A stretch of DNA of 64,000 nt from Chloroflexota bacterium (lineage in GTDB: Bacteria > Chloroflexota > UBA6077 > FW602-bin22 > CADDYW01): the NCBI GenBank assembly GCA_902810745.1, contig CADDYW010000003.1, forward strand, positions 1-64,000, given 5' to 3'. The position numbers and the translations under genes are program-made. Each line of letters starts with the position of its first letter. Positions within the stretch are counted from its first letter, which is position 1. The notes beneath the pieces were generated by a model. It was not told the DNA's origin. It worked only from the letters and a program-made list of their open reading frames with translations, and did no database searches. Positions 51,502 through 60,098 of this stretch are shown piece after piece.

Positions 51502-54456
51502 TTACTTAGGTGACTCGTCTCGCCAGGTCGGGGTAAAGGTCCTATTCGCCACGTCAAGCGGGACGACCAGGCGCACTGTCGTTCCATTCCCTGGCGTCGA
51601 TCGGACGGTCAGGCGTCCACCGATTTCGCGTGCTCGCTTGGCCATGTTTCGAAGGCCATGACCACGATCCGCCGGTGCCGACGCAAAGCCACGCCCATCG
51701 TCGACGATAGTCAGAGTGAGCCACGTCCCCTTCCGCGTGGCACGAATCGCGGCGGAACGTGCGCTCGCGTGACGGATGACGTTCGACGTTGCCTCGCGCG
51801 CGATCTGAAGAATCTGCCCGACGACCGGCGGCGTCAGATATTGCTCGACCTCCTCCTCAACCGCGATCGTCGTCGGGACAAGGGTGTTGAGGTGAAGCTC
51901 CTCGGCCAGTGCCTCCAGCCCGGCGCGCAAACCACGTGTGCCCGCGTCTCCGAGACGGAGATCGAAGATATAGTTGCGGATCATCTGGATGATGCCGCCG
52001 ATCTGAGCCCGGGCCTGGCGAATGGTCGCTCTGGTCGCGACCTGATCGTCGTCCAGCACGCGCTCGTGGCTGCCCAGCCCGAGACTGATCCCGTACAGAG
52101 ACTGGATCACCCCATCGTGCAAATCCATCGCGATGCGCTCGCGCTCCTGAAGTGACGCCAGCAGCTTGGCGCCGGTCACGTCCCGCAGCAGCGCCGCTGC
52201 ACCCACGCGCCCACCTCCCGTGTCGACGACCGGAAACAGATCGACGACGACATCGCGACGGGGCGGACCCTCGACGACAACTTCGAAGCTCGGGCGCTGC
52301 TCGATGCTCTCGCACGCGGTTCTGAAGGAGGCGAGAGCCTTCTCGGACTCTCGAATGTTGGCACAGAGCCCATCGAGAATGTCGTCCAGGCGCTTACCAA
52401 GCACGCGGGCGGAATCAACGCGAAGGAGTTCTGCTGCGCACTGATTGAAGTAACGGACAACACCATCCCGGTCCGCCACGACCAGGCCATCGCGCATGCT
52501 TGCCATCGTCGCCGCGAGAATCGAACGCTCGCGCTCGACCGCCGCCGTGAGCTGGATTCGCTCGCTATCGACCTTCTTCCACTCGGAGACATCTTCGAAG
52601 GCGAGCACCGTTCCGAGAACGCGACCGTTCGAGACGATCGGCGTCGAGGTGTACCGCACGGGAACTGTCGTGCCATCTTTACGGATAAGCACCCCCTCGC
52701 GCGCCCGTGCACTTTCGCTCTGCTCGCCAGTGCAAGCGGTCAGAAAATCGGGCAAGGGACGAGCAACCCCTTCGTCGTCCTGAATCTGGATCATCTCCTG
52801 GGCGAGCCGGCCAAGAAGCTCGTCCTGGGTCCATCCCAGAAGTCGCTCGGCAGCAGGATTCACGAACGTCGTGCGTCCTTCCTGGTCAAGGGTATAGATC
52901 GCCATGCCGGCGCTCTGAGTAACCGCACGGGTAAAATCTAGCTGCCGCTGCAGCTCTTCGCGGGCCGTGGTCGCCTCGTGGTACAGACGGGCATTCTCTA
53001 ACGCCGTCGCGCAACGACGGGCAATCTCCTCGGCAACCACTACCTCGTCGCCGCCGTAGTGGGCTCGAGTGCCGGATCGAGCGAAGACGATCGCTCCGAG
53101 CACGCTTCCCCGTGAAACCAGGGGAACCGCTACGAACGAGGTCAGATTCATCCGGCGAAGGATCTGAAGATGCTCGTCGTTGCGAGCGTACGACTCCACC
53201 CAGGAAGGCGACAGATCAGCCCGGTACATTGTCCGAGCGGATCGCATTGCCTCGAGTACCGGGGCAAGCTCTGGCCGCGTCTCATCGAGCGCGTAGTGCA
53301 GTGCCCGGTGAACCGCGTCGACCAGGGAAACGTCGGCGCATCCCACCTCGACGGCGCGGACCTTTTGATCGTCGCCAACCAGAAACACGATGCAGTAATC
53401 GGCGAACGAGGGGACGCTGAGATGGATCACCTCCCGCAATGTCGTCGCGAAGTCGAGAGACGCGGTGAGGAGTGAGCCGGCGCTCGCGAGCAGGCGCAAG
53501 GCATTCTGGGCGCGCATCCGCGCGGTGATGTCGCGGAAGTAGACGGCCACCTCACCCTGGCCGGGATATGCACGCACTTCGTACCAGCGGTCGCGCGGTG
53601 CGAAGTATGTCTCGAATTCCACCACCTTACGCCCGACGATAACCTCGCGGTACTGCGACTCGAACTGACCCGCGATCAGGTCGGGCAGCACCTCCTCGAC
53701 CCGCTTTCCAACGAGGTCCGCGTGCAGCTCACCGCGTAGCTCGGCAAAGAGCTGCTTCGCTTGCCGATTCACGTAGCTGAAGCGTCCCTGATCATCCAGC
53801 GCGAAGAAGGCATCGGAGGTGCTATCGAGGAACCCGGCGATGTGCTGTCGAGCAAGCTCGGCATCGGCACGGGCTACCTGCTCCTGAGTGAGGCGCCGAC
53901 GCTCATCCTCGGCACGTACGCGCTCAAGGGCAATGCGCGCGAGCTGGAGGCCGAGATGGACGATCGCTTCGTCGCGCGACGTCGGCTTCCACGTTCTCCG
54001 GGCGTGCACGACCAGGATCCCAAGCAGGTCACCCCGGCTCGACACGATCGGATGCGACCAGGAGGCGCGCAGATCAAATCGCTCGACGAGATCATGGAGA
54101 TCCCGCCAGAGCGGGTCCCGCGTGGTATCGGTGACGAGGGCCGAGGTCTGACGGTGGATCGCCGCCGCGTACGAGCCGCTCGCGACTGCGACGGCCGCTC
54201 CATCTACGGCCTCCCGGTATCCCGAGGGGAGGCTCGGAGCGGCACCAAATCGGAGATGGCATCCATCGGGATCAAGCAGGTGAATGGCACAGACCAGGCC
54301 ATCCGAGTCGGCTTCGATCAGCCGCGCGATCTGATCCAGGATGAGCGCGAGCGGTGCCCCCGACGCGATCGACTCGAGAATCCTCGTCTGGCTCAGCAGG
54401 AGCGTATCGATCTGACTCGCCAGTGGTTCAAGCCCGCGCACCACTCGGTGGGGCAT
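51502..54456 (-). CDS. Large cytosolic sensor kinase: GAF-PAS-GAF-PAS-PAS-HisKA_3-HATPase
   Basis: This 984-residue kinase has no membrane segment. GAF (about 15-180) is followed by PAS (210-330), a second GAF (340-500), two more PAS domains (510-740; FTRAVTQSAGMAIYTLDQEGR and MRDGLVVADRDGVVRYFNQ) and the HisKA_3 motif RIAMDLHDGVIQSLYGISLG with His780. The HATPase carries REATSNVIRHASA, DDGRGFA and GHGLRNMAKRA. It should integrate several cytosolic or redox signals. ATG at 54456 has GGGAGG five bases upstream. The NarL-type regulator at 49133 is the likely partner. Confidence 0.9.
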   Translation of the reverse strand: MPHRVVRGLEPLASQIDTLLLSQTRILESIASGAPLALILDQIARLIEADSDGLVCAIHLLDPDGCHLRFGAAPSLPSGYREAVDGAAVAVASGSYAAAIHRQTSALVTDTTRDPLWRDLHDLVERFDLRASWSHPIVSSRGDLLGILVVHARRTWKPTSRDEAIVHLGLQLARIALERVRAEDERRRLTQEQVARADAELARQHIAGFLDSTSDAFFALDDQGRFSYVNRQAKQLFAELRGELHADLVGKRVEEVLPDLIAGQFESQYREVIVGRKVVEFETYFAPRDRWYEVRAYPGQGEVAVYFRDITARMRAQNALRLLASAGSLLTASLDFATTLREVIHLSVPSFADYCIVFLVGDDQKVRAVEVGCADVSLVDAVHRALHYALDETRPELAPVLEAMRSARTMYRADLSPSWVESYARNDEHLQILRRMNLTSFVAVPLVSRGSVLGAIVFARSGTRAHYGGDEVVVAEEIARRCATALENARLYHEATTAREELQRQLDFTRAVTQSAGMAIYTLDQEGRTTFVNPAAERLLGWTQDELLGRLAQEMIQIQDDEGVARPLPDFLTACTGEQSESARAREGVLIRKDGTTVPVRYTSTPIVSNGRVLGTVLAFEDVSEWKKVDSERIQLTAAVERERSILAATMASMRDGLVVADRDGVVRYFNQCAAELLRVDSARVLGKRLDDILDGLCANIRESEKALASFRTACESIEQRPSFEVVVEGPPRRDVVVDLFPVVDTGGGRVGAAALLRDVTGAKLLASLQERERIAMDLHDGVIQSLYGISLGLGSHERVLDDDQVATRATIRQARAQIGGIIQMIRNYIFDLRLGDAGTRGLRAGLEALAEELHLNTLVPTTIAVEEEVEQYLTPPVVGQILQIAREATSNVIRHASARSAAIRATRKGTWLTLTIVDDGRGFASAPADRGHGLRNMAKRAREIGGRLTVRSTPGNGTTVRLVVPLDVANRTFTPTWRDESPK

Positions 54457-54803
54457 CACAGCCTCCCAGCCGTCTTTCGATCGGCAGCGATTCGGATCAG
54501 ACCATCAGCATCGATGGTCACGGTCGACGAGCTCGCTCGGTGAACGAGGTTGGAGCGGCGAGAACGCTCGTCCGGTCTGGTTCTCGGGATTGTCTGGGCT
54601 GATCGTGGCCACGATCCGGCCCGAGACCGCGTGCGATGACGGATCTGCCAGCACGTCACGCGGTCTGTCGTACGCCCGCGCACCATGACATGATGAGGCA
54701 ACGCTGAGGGATAATTCAAGAGGTTTTCTCCGCTCGCGGGCGCCGCTACGGGTCCGCCCGACCGCGGAGGTATGCACAACCGAGGAGATCACATCCTCGA
54801 CGT
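54457..54803. other. Intergenic region upstream of the kinase
   Basis: About 350 bases with no convincing gene. The promoter of the kinase should be here but no clear consensus was found. Confidence 0.35.
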
Positions 54804-54925
54804 TCATCCGGCGGGCGTTGGTGGCGACGCTGGCGTCCGCCTCGCCGAGACCCTCGGCGATCTGCGGATCGAGACCTCAGATCCTTCGAGTGACGAGCGC
54901 AACGTTCGGGGCCAGGCGAAGCAAA
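54804..54925 (-). pseudogene. Decayed short-chain dehydrogenase N-terminus
   Basis: Read on the minus strand this segment gives APNVALVTRRI, a stop (TGA at 54878-54876), GLDPQIAEGLGEADASVATNARRMN. It lines up with VALVTGGSRGLGRQIAEGLGEAGASVVITARK of the intact SDR at 43625-44401. The glycine cofactor loop is destroyed, an in-frame stop is present and no rest of the gene follows. Third positions still match a related gene, so it is a homologous remnant; it is too diverged to be a fresh copy. Confidence 0.65.
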
Positions 54926-55113
54926 CCCGGATTATCTACTACCCGATGTCCCCTGCTCCCCCGCCGCGAAACCACGCCGAATCAGTCGGGAGTACACGTC
55001 GCGGTGGAAGAGCAGCACACGACGAGCGGTCAGCACGACCGCTGCGCCACGGAACATGCGACGCAGCATATCGTGCGCGCTCCGACCGGACAGAGCAGCC
55101 GATCATCGATCCA

Positions 55114-55825
55114 CTACCCCTTGGCTGCGACGAGGATGTGGTAACGCGCGAAGGTCGTCTCGTCGCTGACCCGCAGTCCGGCATCTCGGCAGAGCGCGCG
55201 AAGCTCGCTTCGGGTGTTGACGACGTTGCCCCCGGTGACTTCGTACCACGGGGCGAGACCGAAGAAGCGCCTTGACATCGCTCGGAGGCTGTCGTCCATC
55301 TCCGGATCCGTCTCATCGGTGATGAGGAAGGAGCCGCCAGGCTTCAGAACGCGCGCGATCGCGGCGAAGGAAGACGGTTTCAGAACCGGCGCGATCGCGC
55401 GCACCACGAGGAAGCTCGTCGCCACGTCGTCGAACCCGTCGTCGGTCGCACGATCGGCACGTAGCAGCCGGGCCTCGCATCGCCCGCCGAGGCAACGTCC
55501 CACGATCAGTCGCTGCGCCAACCCGGCCGAGTACGATCCGACGTCTACCCCCACGCAGGATGCCCCTGGGAGGCGTTCCGCGCGTTGCACGACTGCCCGG
55601 CCGCCCTCGCAGCCGACGTCGAGCACCCAGTCGTCGTCCTCGAGTCGTGCGCGGAGCGCGAGCAACTCCGGAAACACGAAGCCGAGGAGGATGCGTGGCA
55701 GCGACGTAAGGTCGCGCGCGATTTCGATCAGGTGCGACGGATGGTACCCACCGACGAGGCCATCGAGGTGGCTGACCTCGTCAGCCAGCGACGGCGTCGC
55801 GGAGAGGCGAGGGGTGGTCCGTCAT
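55114..55825 (-). CDS. SAM-dependent methyltransferase, apparent 5' frameshift
   Basis: From GTG 55677 a 187-residue class I methyltransferase reads VLDVGCEGGRAVVQRAE (motif I), VGVDVGSYSAGLA, VLKPGGSFLITDET (motif VI). Coding character continues in frame for about 45 codons upstream of this GTG (SLADEVSHLDGLVGGYHPSH, LTSLPRILLGF) but no start exists there. The real ribosome-binding site GGAGGAG and ATG at 55825 lie 15 bases after the Gfo/Idh stop in a frame that is one base out and soon hits TGA. A one-base frameshift between 55825 and 55780 would join them. The substrate is unknown. It forms an operon with the oxidoreductase upstream. Confidence 0.65.
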
Positions 55826-55840
55826 CGTCTCCTCCGTTCA

Positions 55841-56896
55841 TCAGTGCCCAGAGCTCGATGGAAGCGTCACTGCCTGGCCCGTCGCCGCCGAGCGGTAGGC
55901 CGCGTCGATGACCCGCGCGACCTCCAGCGCGTCTCGCGCCGGCGTCTGCGGCTGCTGGTCGGCGAGGATGGCGCGGACGAACTGAATCGTCACGTCGCCG
56001 AAGTCGCTATGATCGTTGTCCGGACGGGCGATCAGCCGCTCCTCGATCGGCAGGCGGTTCGGACCGGCGGTAATCTTCGTCAACGGATCGAAGCGCAGGC
56101 CGGCCTCGGTGCCCAGGACGATCGTCTGATTCGCGCCATTCATATTCGACGCCCAGGAGATCTCGAGAACGCCCGACGAGCCGTTGTCGCAGGTGAACAT
56201 GACGACCGCGTGATCCTCGACGGTCTGGACCAGCGGCGGCTCGGCCGGCTTGCCGATGCCCTGGAATGTCGAGCAGAGGACACTGGTGACGCGCGGATTG
56301 CCCAGCAGCCAGAGCATCACGTCGATCCGGTACACGCCGATGTCGATCAGCGCGCCGCCGCCGGCCTTGGACTTGTCGATGAACCACGTCGCGTCCTGGA
56401 ACATGTCGATGCCAGGGCGCCCGCGCACCCGGAACGTGCTCGACCGCACGTGGTAGACCTTTCCAAGTGCGCCAGACGAGGCAAGCTGATGCGCCACCCG
56501 AGCGCCGACCCCAACCCGGTCGCGAGCCGAGCAGACCGCGAGGTAGCGCTGGTTCCTCTCGGCAGCCTGGACCATCCGCTCGGCCTCGGTCGGATCGAGC
56601 GCGAAAGGTTTCTCGCACAGGACGTGCTTTCCCGCGTCAAGCGCGGTCAGCGTGGGCGCCATGTGCGCCGTCGGGGGCGTGCAGACGATCACCGCGTCGA
56701 CGTCGCGGCGCTCCAGGAGATCTTCGAGCGTCCGCGCGACGTACGGAAGGCCAAAGTCCGCGGCCGTCTGGGTCGCCCGCTCCGGGATCACGTCGAAGAC
56801 GGCGACCGCCTTCCCCTCGGTGCTCTGCGCCAGCGAGCGCAGATGACTGCGAGCGATGCGGCCGGTGCCGATGATGCCAAGGCCAAGCTGCGCCAT
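55841..56896 (-). CDS. Gfo/Idh/MocA family oxidoreductase
   Basis: This 351-residue dehydrogenase has the N-terminal Rossmann motif LGLGIIGTGRIARSHLRSL and the CEKPFALDP signature, with the Lys thought to be catalytic. The C-terminal domain carries GGGALIDIGVYRIDVMLWLLG with the Asp/Tyr of the active site. Members oxidise or reduce sugars, inositols or related diols with NAD(P). ATG at 56896 has AAGGAG directly upstream. It is the first gene of a two-gene unit with the methyltransferase. Confidence 0.92.
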   Translation of the reverse strand: MAQLGLGIIGTGRIARSHLRSLAQSTEGKAVAVFDVIPERATQTAADFGLPYVARTLEDLLERRDVDAVIVCTPPTAHMAPTLTALDAGKHVLCEKPFALDPTEAERMVQAAERNQRYLAVCSARDRVGVGARVAHQLASSGALGKVYHVRSSTFRVRGRPGIDMFQDATWFIDKSKAGGGALIDIGVYRIDVMLWLLGNPRVTSVLCSTFQGIGKPAEPPLVQTVEDHAVVMFTCDNGSSGVLEISWASNMNGANQTIVLGTEAGLRFDPLTKITAGPNRLPIEERLIARPDNDHSDFGDVTIQFVRAILADQQPQTPARDALEVARVIDAAYRSAATGQAVTLPSSSGH

Positions 56897-57090
56897 GCGA
56901 TCTCCTTCGTTCATTCGTTTCCAGCCAAGACTCTACTCTGCGCGCGCGGCGAAAACAATAGCTGCTGTCGGTTGAATAGCGTTGCTCATTCCAGCGGCAC
57001 GTGGAGAGGCCACGGTCCGATGCCCTGGTGGGCCGCGAACGCCTCGCTGCCCCGGGTCTGGACCCTCCCGACGAATCCAAGAGGCAACCG

Positions 57091-57205
57091 CTAGAGGCCT
57101 GTCTCCACCGGGTGCGTCGGATCGCGGGCGCAGATCACGTGGAGACCCTCGCGAGTGCTCAACAGGTAGACCGTATCGCCCCACGCGACGCGTGGCGACG
57201 CACGC
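57091..57205 (-). pseudogene. Remnant of an LVIVD-type beta-propeller gene
   Basis: One minus-strand frame reads VAWGDTVYLLSTREGLHVIC followed by ARDPTHPVETGL and a TAG at 57093-57091. It matches the LVIVD repeat (G-x-aYV...GL-xVIDvsDPxxPvevg). An upstream TAG at about 57207 closes the frame, and no start or other repeats remain. About 37 codons of a decayed gene are visible between the Gfo/Idh gene and the beta-helix gene. Confidence 0.5.
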
Positions 57206-57289
57206 GTGACTACAGGCTATCGCTGCGTCCACGACCCGGCCGGGAATTCGGCCGAGACTAGCCGCCCTCGGCTGCACAGGGCGGGGGCC

Positions 57290-57759
57290 TCAGCCCACGA
57301 TCGTGACATTTGCCTGGTTTCTGAACACGTGGTTGTTCCCGTGGCGACCACGTTCGGCGTCGTGATCGCTCCGAACAGAATGCCGATTCCGGTTTGGGCA
57401 CCATTCGGCGCGAATTTGATCCCGTCATGGTTGCCGATGTTGTAGATGCTGCTCCCGGTGACCGTGGTGTTACCGCCGACGCTGAAGACTCCAAATCGAT
57501 CGGCATCGTGGATCGAAGCGGTGATGGTGACGTCCCACACCCCAGGGCCTACGTAGACTCCGATGTCGCAGCCAGTCGCGTCTACGTCGCCAGTGACGCT
57601 CTGTCCCGACGAGGCGACGACCGCCGCCGTGAGCGTCCCATCGTCCGTGGGAACCGACACACACCCGTCCGCCGACGCGGGCGACGGGGCCAGAAACGAG
57701 GGAGCGAACAGCGCAAGTGAGAGAATCGCGAAAACGAGTCGCGCCTGGATCGGAACCAT
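57290..57759 (-). pseudogene. Secreted beta-helix-like protein, frameshifted near its 3' end
   Basis: A signal peptide (ARLVFAILSLALFAPSFLA) is followed by a parallel beta-helix-like region: VTGDVDATGCDIGVYVGPG, VFSVGGNTTVTGSSIYNIGN, HDGIKFAPNGAQTGIGILFG. The open frame continues to 57217 as implausible TTTCSETRQMSRSWAEAP. Deleting one base in the ACGGG run near 57338 instead gives GNNHVFRNQANVTIVG and a stop at 57292-57290, a natural ending for such proteins. So a small frameshift is likely. ATG at 57759 has AGGAG upstream. Ligand and enzyme activity are unknown. Confidence 0.55.
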
Positions 57760-57998
57760 TCTGTTCTCCTGCACATTCTATCTTTTGATGCGATCGGGAA
57801 GGCTAGCGAGAGGGATCTAGTCTACTTGAGACGAGCAGGGAATCGAAAGCAACGAACCTCCAAAAACTGCTAACCAGAACGTAGCGTGGATGGAAATCTC
57901 GTTTGACCAGTCGCCATTGGCGTGCTACGCTTCCTGCCAGCGTCACGCCGGGCCGGTCGGTAGCAATTCGAACGATGTCCTCAGGGGGTTTGGAGAGA

Positions 57999-58634
57999 AT
58001 GCTGGCATCTCACGGGTATTGCGCGCGGTGGGCTGCGGCCCTGGCAGCCGTCATCGCGCTCATGGGCTGCACGTCGCCGCCATCGTCTCCGGTAGCCTCG
58101 GCAACGCCCCGCGAGGCGGCCAACACGGCACAGCAAGCCTCGACCCCCGTTCCGATTCAAGCCGCCAGGGCGGTGATTACCAACGTCCGGATCTTCCCGA
58201 GGCGGGCGAAGCCGGGCGATACGCTAACCGTCGAGATCACCGTCACGAACGCGTCGAGACAGCCAATTCACTCGCAGAGGCCGGATCCATCGTTCACCTA
58301 CGTCCAGGGCCAGACTTACGACTCGCAGAAGTTTCCCTCCCAGGATGGCGCATTCCGTGTAGGAATCGACTTCGGCGGGGAGGATTCCACGACTTTCCCC
58401 TACCGCTGGGGTCTCGGCGGCGATCTCGCCCCGGGCGCCAGCACGACCGTCGTCGGCCACGTGAAGCTGACTCGCGGCAGCCCATCGACGAAGGTCTCGG
58501 CCGGCCTGATCGAGGAGCCCAGTCGGGTGCTCCGTGATGGCGTCGGGCCCACCCTCATCACCGTAACGGAGTCTCGCGGCTCGGCGCGGAGCAGCGGGAC
58601 CAGCCCGAGCTCCTACCTCGACGTGCGGTATTAG
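57999..58634 (+). CDS. Lipoprotein, unknown function
   Basis: This 211-residue lipoprotein has a signal (ARWAAALAAVIALMGC, lipobox LMGC with Cys at about residue 24), a Pro/Ala/Thr linker and a beta-rich domain with VRIFPRRAKPGDTLTVEITVTN, a pattern common in secreted immunoglobulin-like domains. FTYVQGQTYDSQKFPSQDG and APGASTTVVGHVKL follow. No enzyme motif is visible. ATG at 57999 has GGAGAGA just before it; upstream in-frame starts lack this. Confidence 0.55.
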   Translation: MLASHGYCARWAAALAAVIALMGCTSPPSSPVASATPREAANTAQQASTPVPIQAARAVITNVRIFPRRAKPGDTLTVEITVTNASRQPIHSQRPDPSFTYVQGQTYDSQKFPSQDGAFRVGIDFGGEDSTTFPYRWGLGGDLAPGASTTVVGHVKLTRGSPSTKVSAGLIEEPSRVLRDGVGPTLITVTESRGSARSSGTSPSSYLDVRY

Positions 58635-59097
58635 AGCGGGGATCGCGGGGCAGGGCCTGGGGATCGGGCCCGAAGGCTGCACTGCGCACGGCCTCCGGTG
58701 CTGGAATCCGACTCGACGGTGCCGCGCAGCGCTCAAAGCACGTACCAGCACGAACCCCCGTCAACGCCACTGTAGGTGTGGCGCAGTAAGCACTGGCTAT
58801 CGCGCTGAACAGATCCCCCCTTTCCTGCAACTAATCGAGTGGATCGTTCGTCTTATTGATGCACGAGGGAGACACTCCCTCGCGACCTCGATCGCCAGTC
58901 GATGAGCGCGGGCACGACACTGGGCTGAGTGCGAGGCGACGAGCGATTCCCGCGCCTGACCCGCCCCACCAACCGTTACCGAGCATGCGCGTTTATCTTG
59001 CGTTTACGTGGGCGCGGTATCGTCGGTAATGGTCGATCAAGAGATTCGAGATCTGCCGGTCAACTGATCAGCAGCGTCAAGCCCGCGGAGGGGAATC
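58635..59097. other. Intergenic region upstream of the MacB-type operon
   Basis: 463 bases with no convincing gene. No promoter with consensus -35 and -10 was found, although the operon promoter should lie here. Confidence 0.4.
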
Positions 59098-59877
59098 GTG
59101 ATCCACGTTTCCGATACCAGGTTCAACCGTCACGTCGCGGCATCCCTCGACGGGCATGTCGGCCAGGACCGGGGCGATACCATCCTCCAATTGATCGACG
59201 TGGTGCGGACCTACCGGGTTGGCGGCGAGGACGTCCACGCGCTCGACGGCGTGAGCCTGACCGTGCGCCGGGGTGAGTTTCTCGCGATCATGGGCCGATC
59301 CGGGTCCGGCAAGTCGACCTTACTCAACGTGATCGGGTGTCTCGATCGGCCGACGTCTGGCACGATCATCCTCGATGGCGAGGACGTCACCCGAGCGCCC
59401 AAGGGCCGCCTCCCGCGCGTCCGTCGCGAGAAGATCGGGTTCATCTTCCAGCAGTTCAACCTGATCCCGACACTCACCGCGCTGGAGAACGTGATGCTCC
59501 CGATGGAGTATGCTGGCGTCCCGGAGCGCGAGCGGCGCGAGAAGGCGCTCGAAGCGCTGGAGGCAGTTGGCCTGTCCGATCGTCTCAACCACCGTCCAAC
59601 CGAACTGTCGGGAGGCCAGCAGCAGCGCGTCGCCATCGCCCGAGCGCTCGGCCCTCAGCCGGCAATCATTCTGGCCGACGAGCCCACCGGCGCCCTGGAC
59701 ACCCACATCGCGCACCAGATCGTTGAAATGATGCGCGAGTTCAATCGGCAGCGTCGCCAGACGTTCATCATCGTCACTCACGATCCGCTCGTCGCCGATC
59801 AAACGGACCGCGTGATCCGGCTCTCCGACGGCACGGTCGCCAGCGACGAACGGCGCCAACTGATGGGTGACGAGTGA
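59098..59877 (+). CDS. MacB/LolD-type ABC transporter ATPase
   Basis: This 259-residue ATPase has Walker A GRSGSGKST, Q-loop FQQFNLIPTLTALENV (the family form of LolD/MacB), signature LSGGQQQRVAIARAL, Walker B IILADEPTGALD and switch IIVTHDP. It powers an export or lipoprotein-extraction complex with the permease and the membrane-fusion protein that follow. The first 25 residues are an unusual N-terminal extension. GTG at 59098 has GAGGGG upstream. The stop lies inside a heptamer array. Confidence 0.92.
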   Translation: MIHVSDTRFNRHVAASLDGHVGQDRGDTILQLIDVVRTYRVGGEDVHALDGVSLTVRRGEFLAIMGRSGSGKSTLLNVIGCLDRPTSGTIILDGEDVTRAPKGRLPRVRREKIGFIFQQFNLIPTLTALENVMLPMEYAGVPERERREKALEALEAVGLSDRLNHRPTELSGGQQQRVAIARALGPQPAIILADEPTGALDTHIAHQIVEMMREFNRQRRQTFIIVTHDPLVADQTDRVIRLSDGTVASDERRQLMGDE

Positions 59878-59894
59878 TGAGTGATGAGTGATGA
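59867..59894. repeat. Heptamer array (GTGATGA-type, 4 units), left arm
   Basis: GTGACGA, GTGATGA, GTGATGA, GTGATGA follow in 7-base period. The ABC ATPase stop codon (59875-59877) is part of the second unit. An inverted four-unit array lies at 60053-60080. Confidence 0.8.
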
Positions 59895-60052
59895 GGGGAC
59901 AGGCGCAAACGCACACGAGCGGGGGCTGGCAAGCGACGACGCGTGGAGTAATCGTCGTGTTTTCCACTTCGAGGCGCGGGAATTTCGGCGCGTTGGCCGC
60001 ATTCCTCGCCTGATTCGCAGCCGTCCCGAGATGGGAACCTGAATCGCGGTCC

Positions 60053-60080
60053 TCATCACTCATTACCCATCACTCATCAC
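60053..60080. repeat. Heptamer array (GTGATGA-type, 4 units), inverted right arm
   Basis: TCATCAC, TCATTAC, CCATCAC, TCATCAC are the reverse complement of GTGATGA-type units. They end 18 bases before the GTG of the permease gene. The 158 bases between the two arms hold no gene. Confidence 0.8.
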
Positions 60081-60098
60081 TTCGTTTCGGAGGAAGAC

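Noticed and set aside
44402-54925. Recent insertion with target-site duplication of the SDR gene
   Set aside because: The two SDR segments are only moderately similar in DNA, so the right one is an old homologous remnant and not a fresh direct repeat.
55780-55825. TGA in the methyltransferase N-terminus as selenocysteine
   Set aside because: The downstream coding frame is not the frame of that TGA, and no redox motif or SECIS-like loop is nearby.
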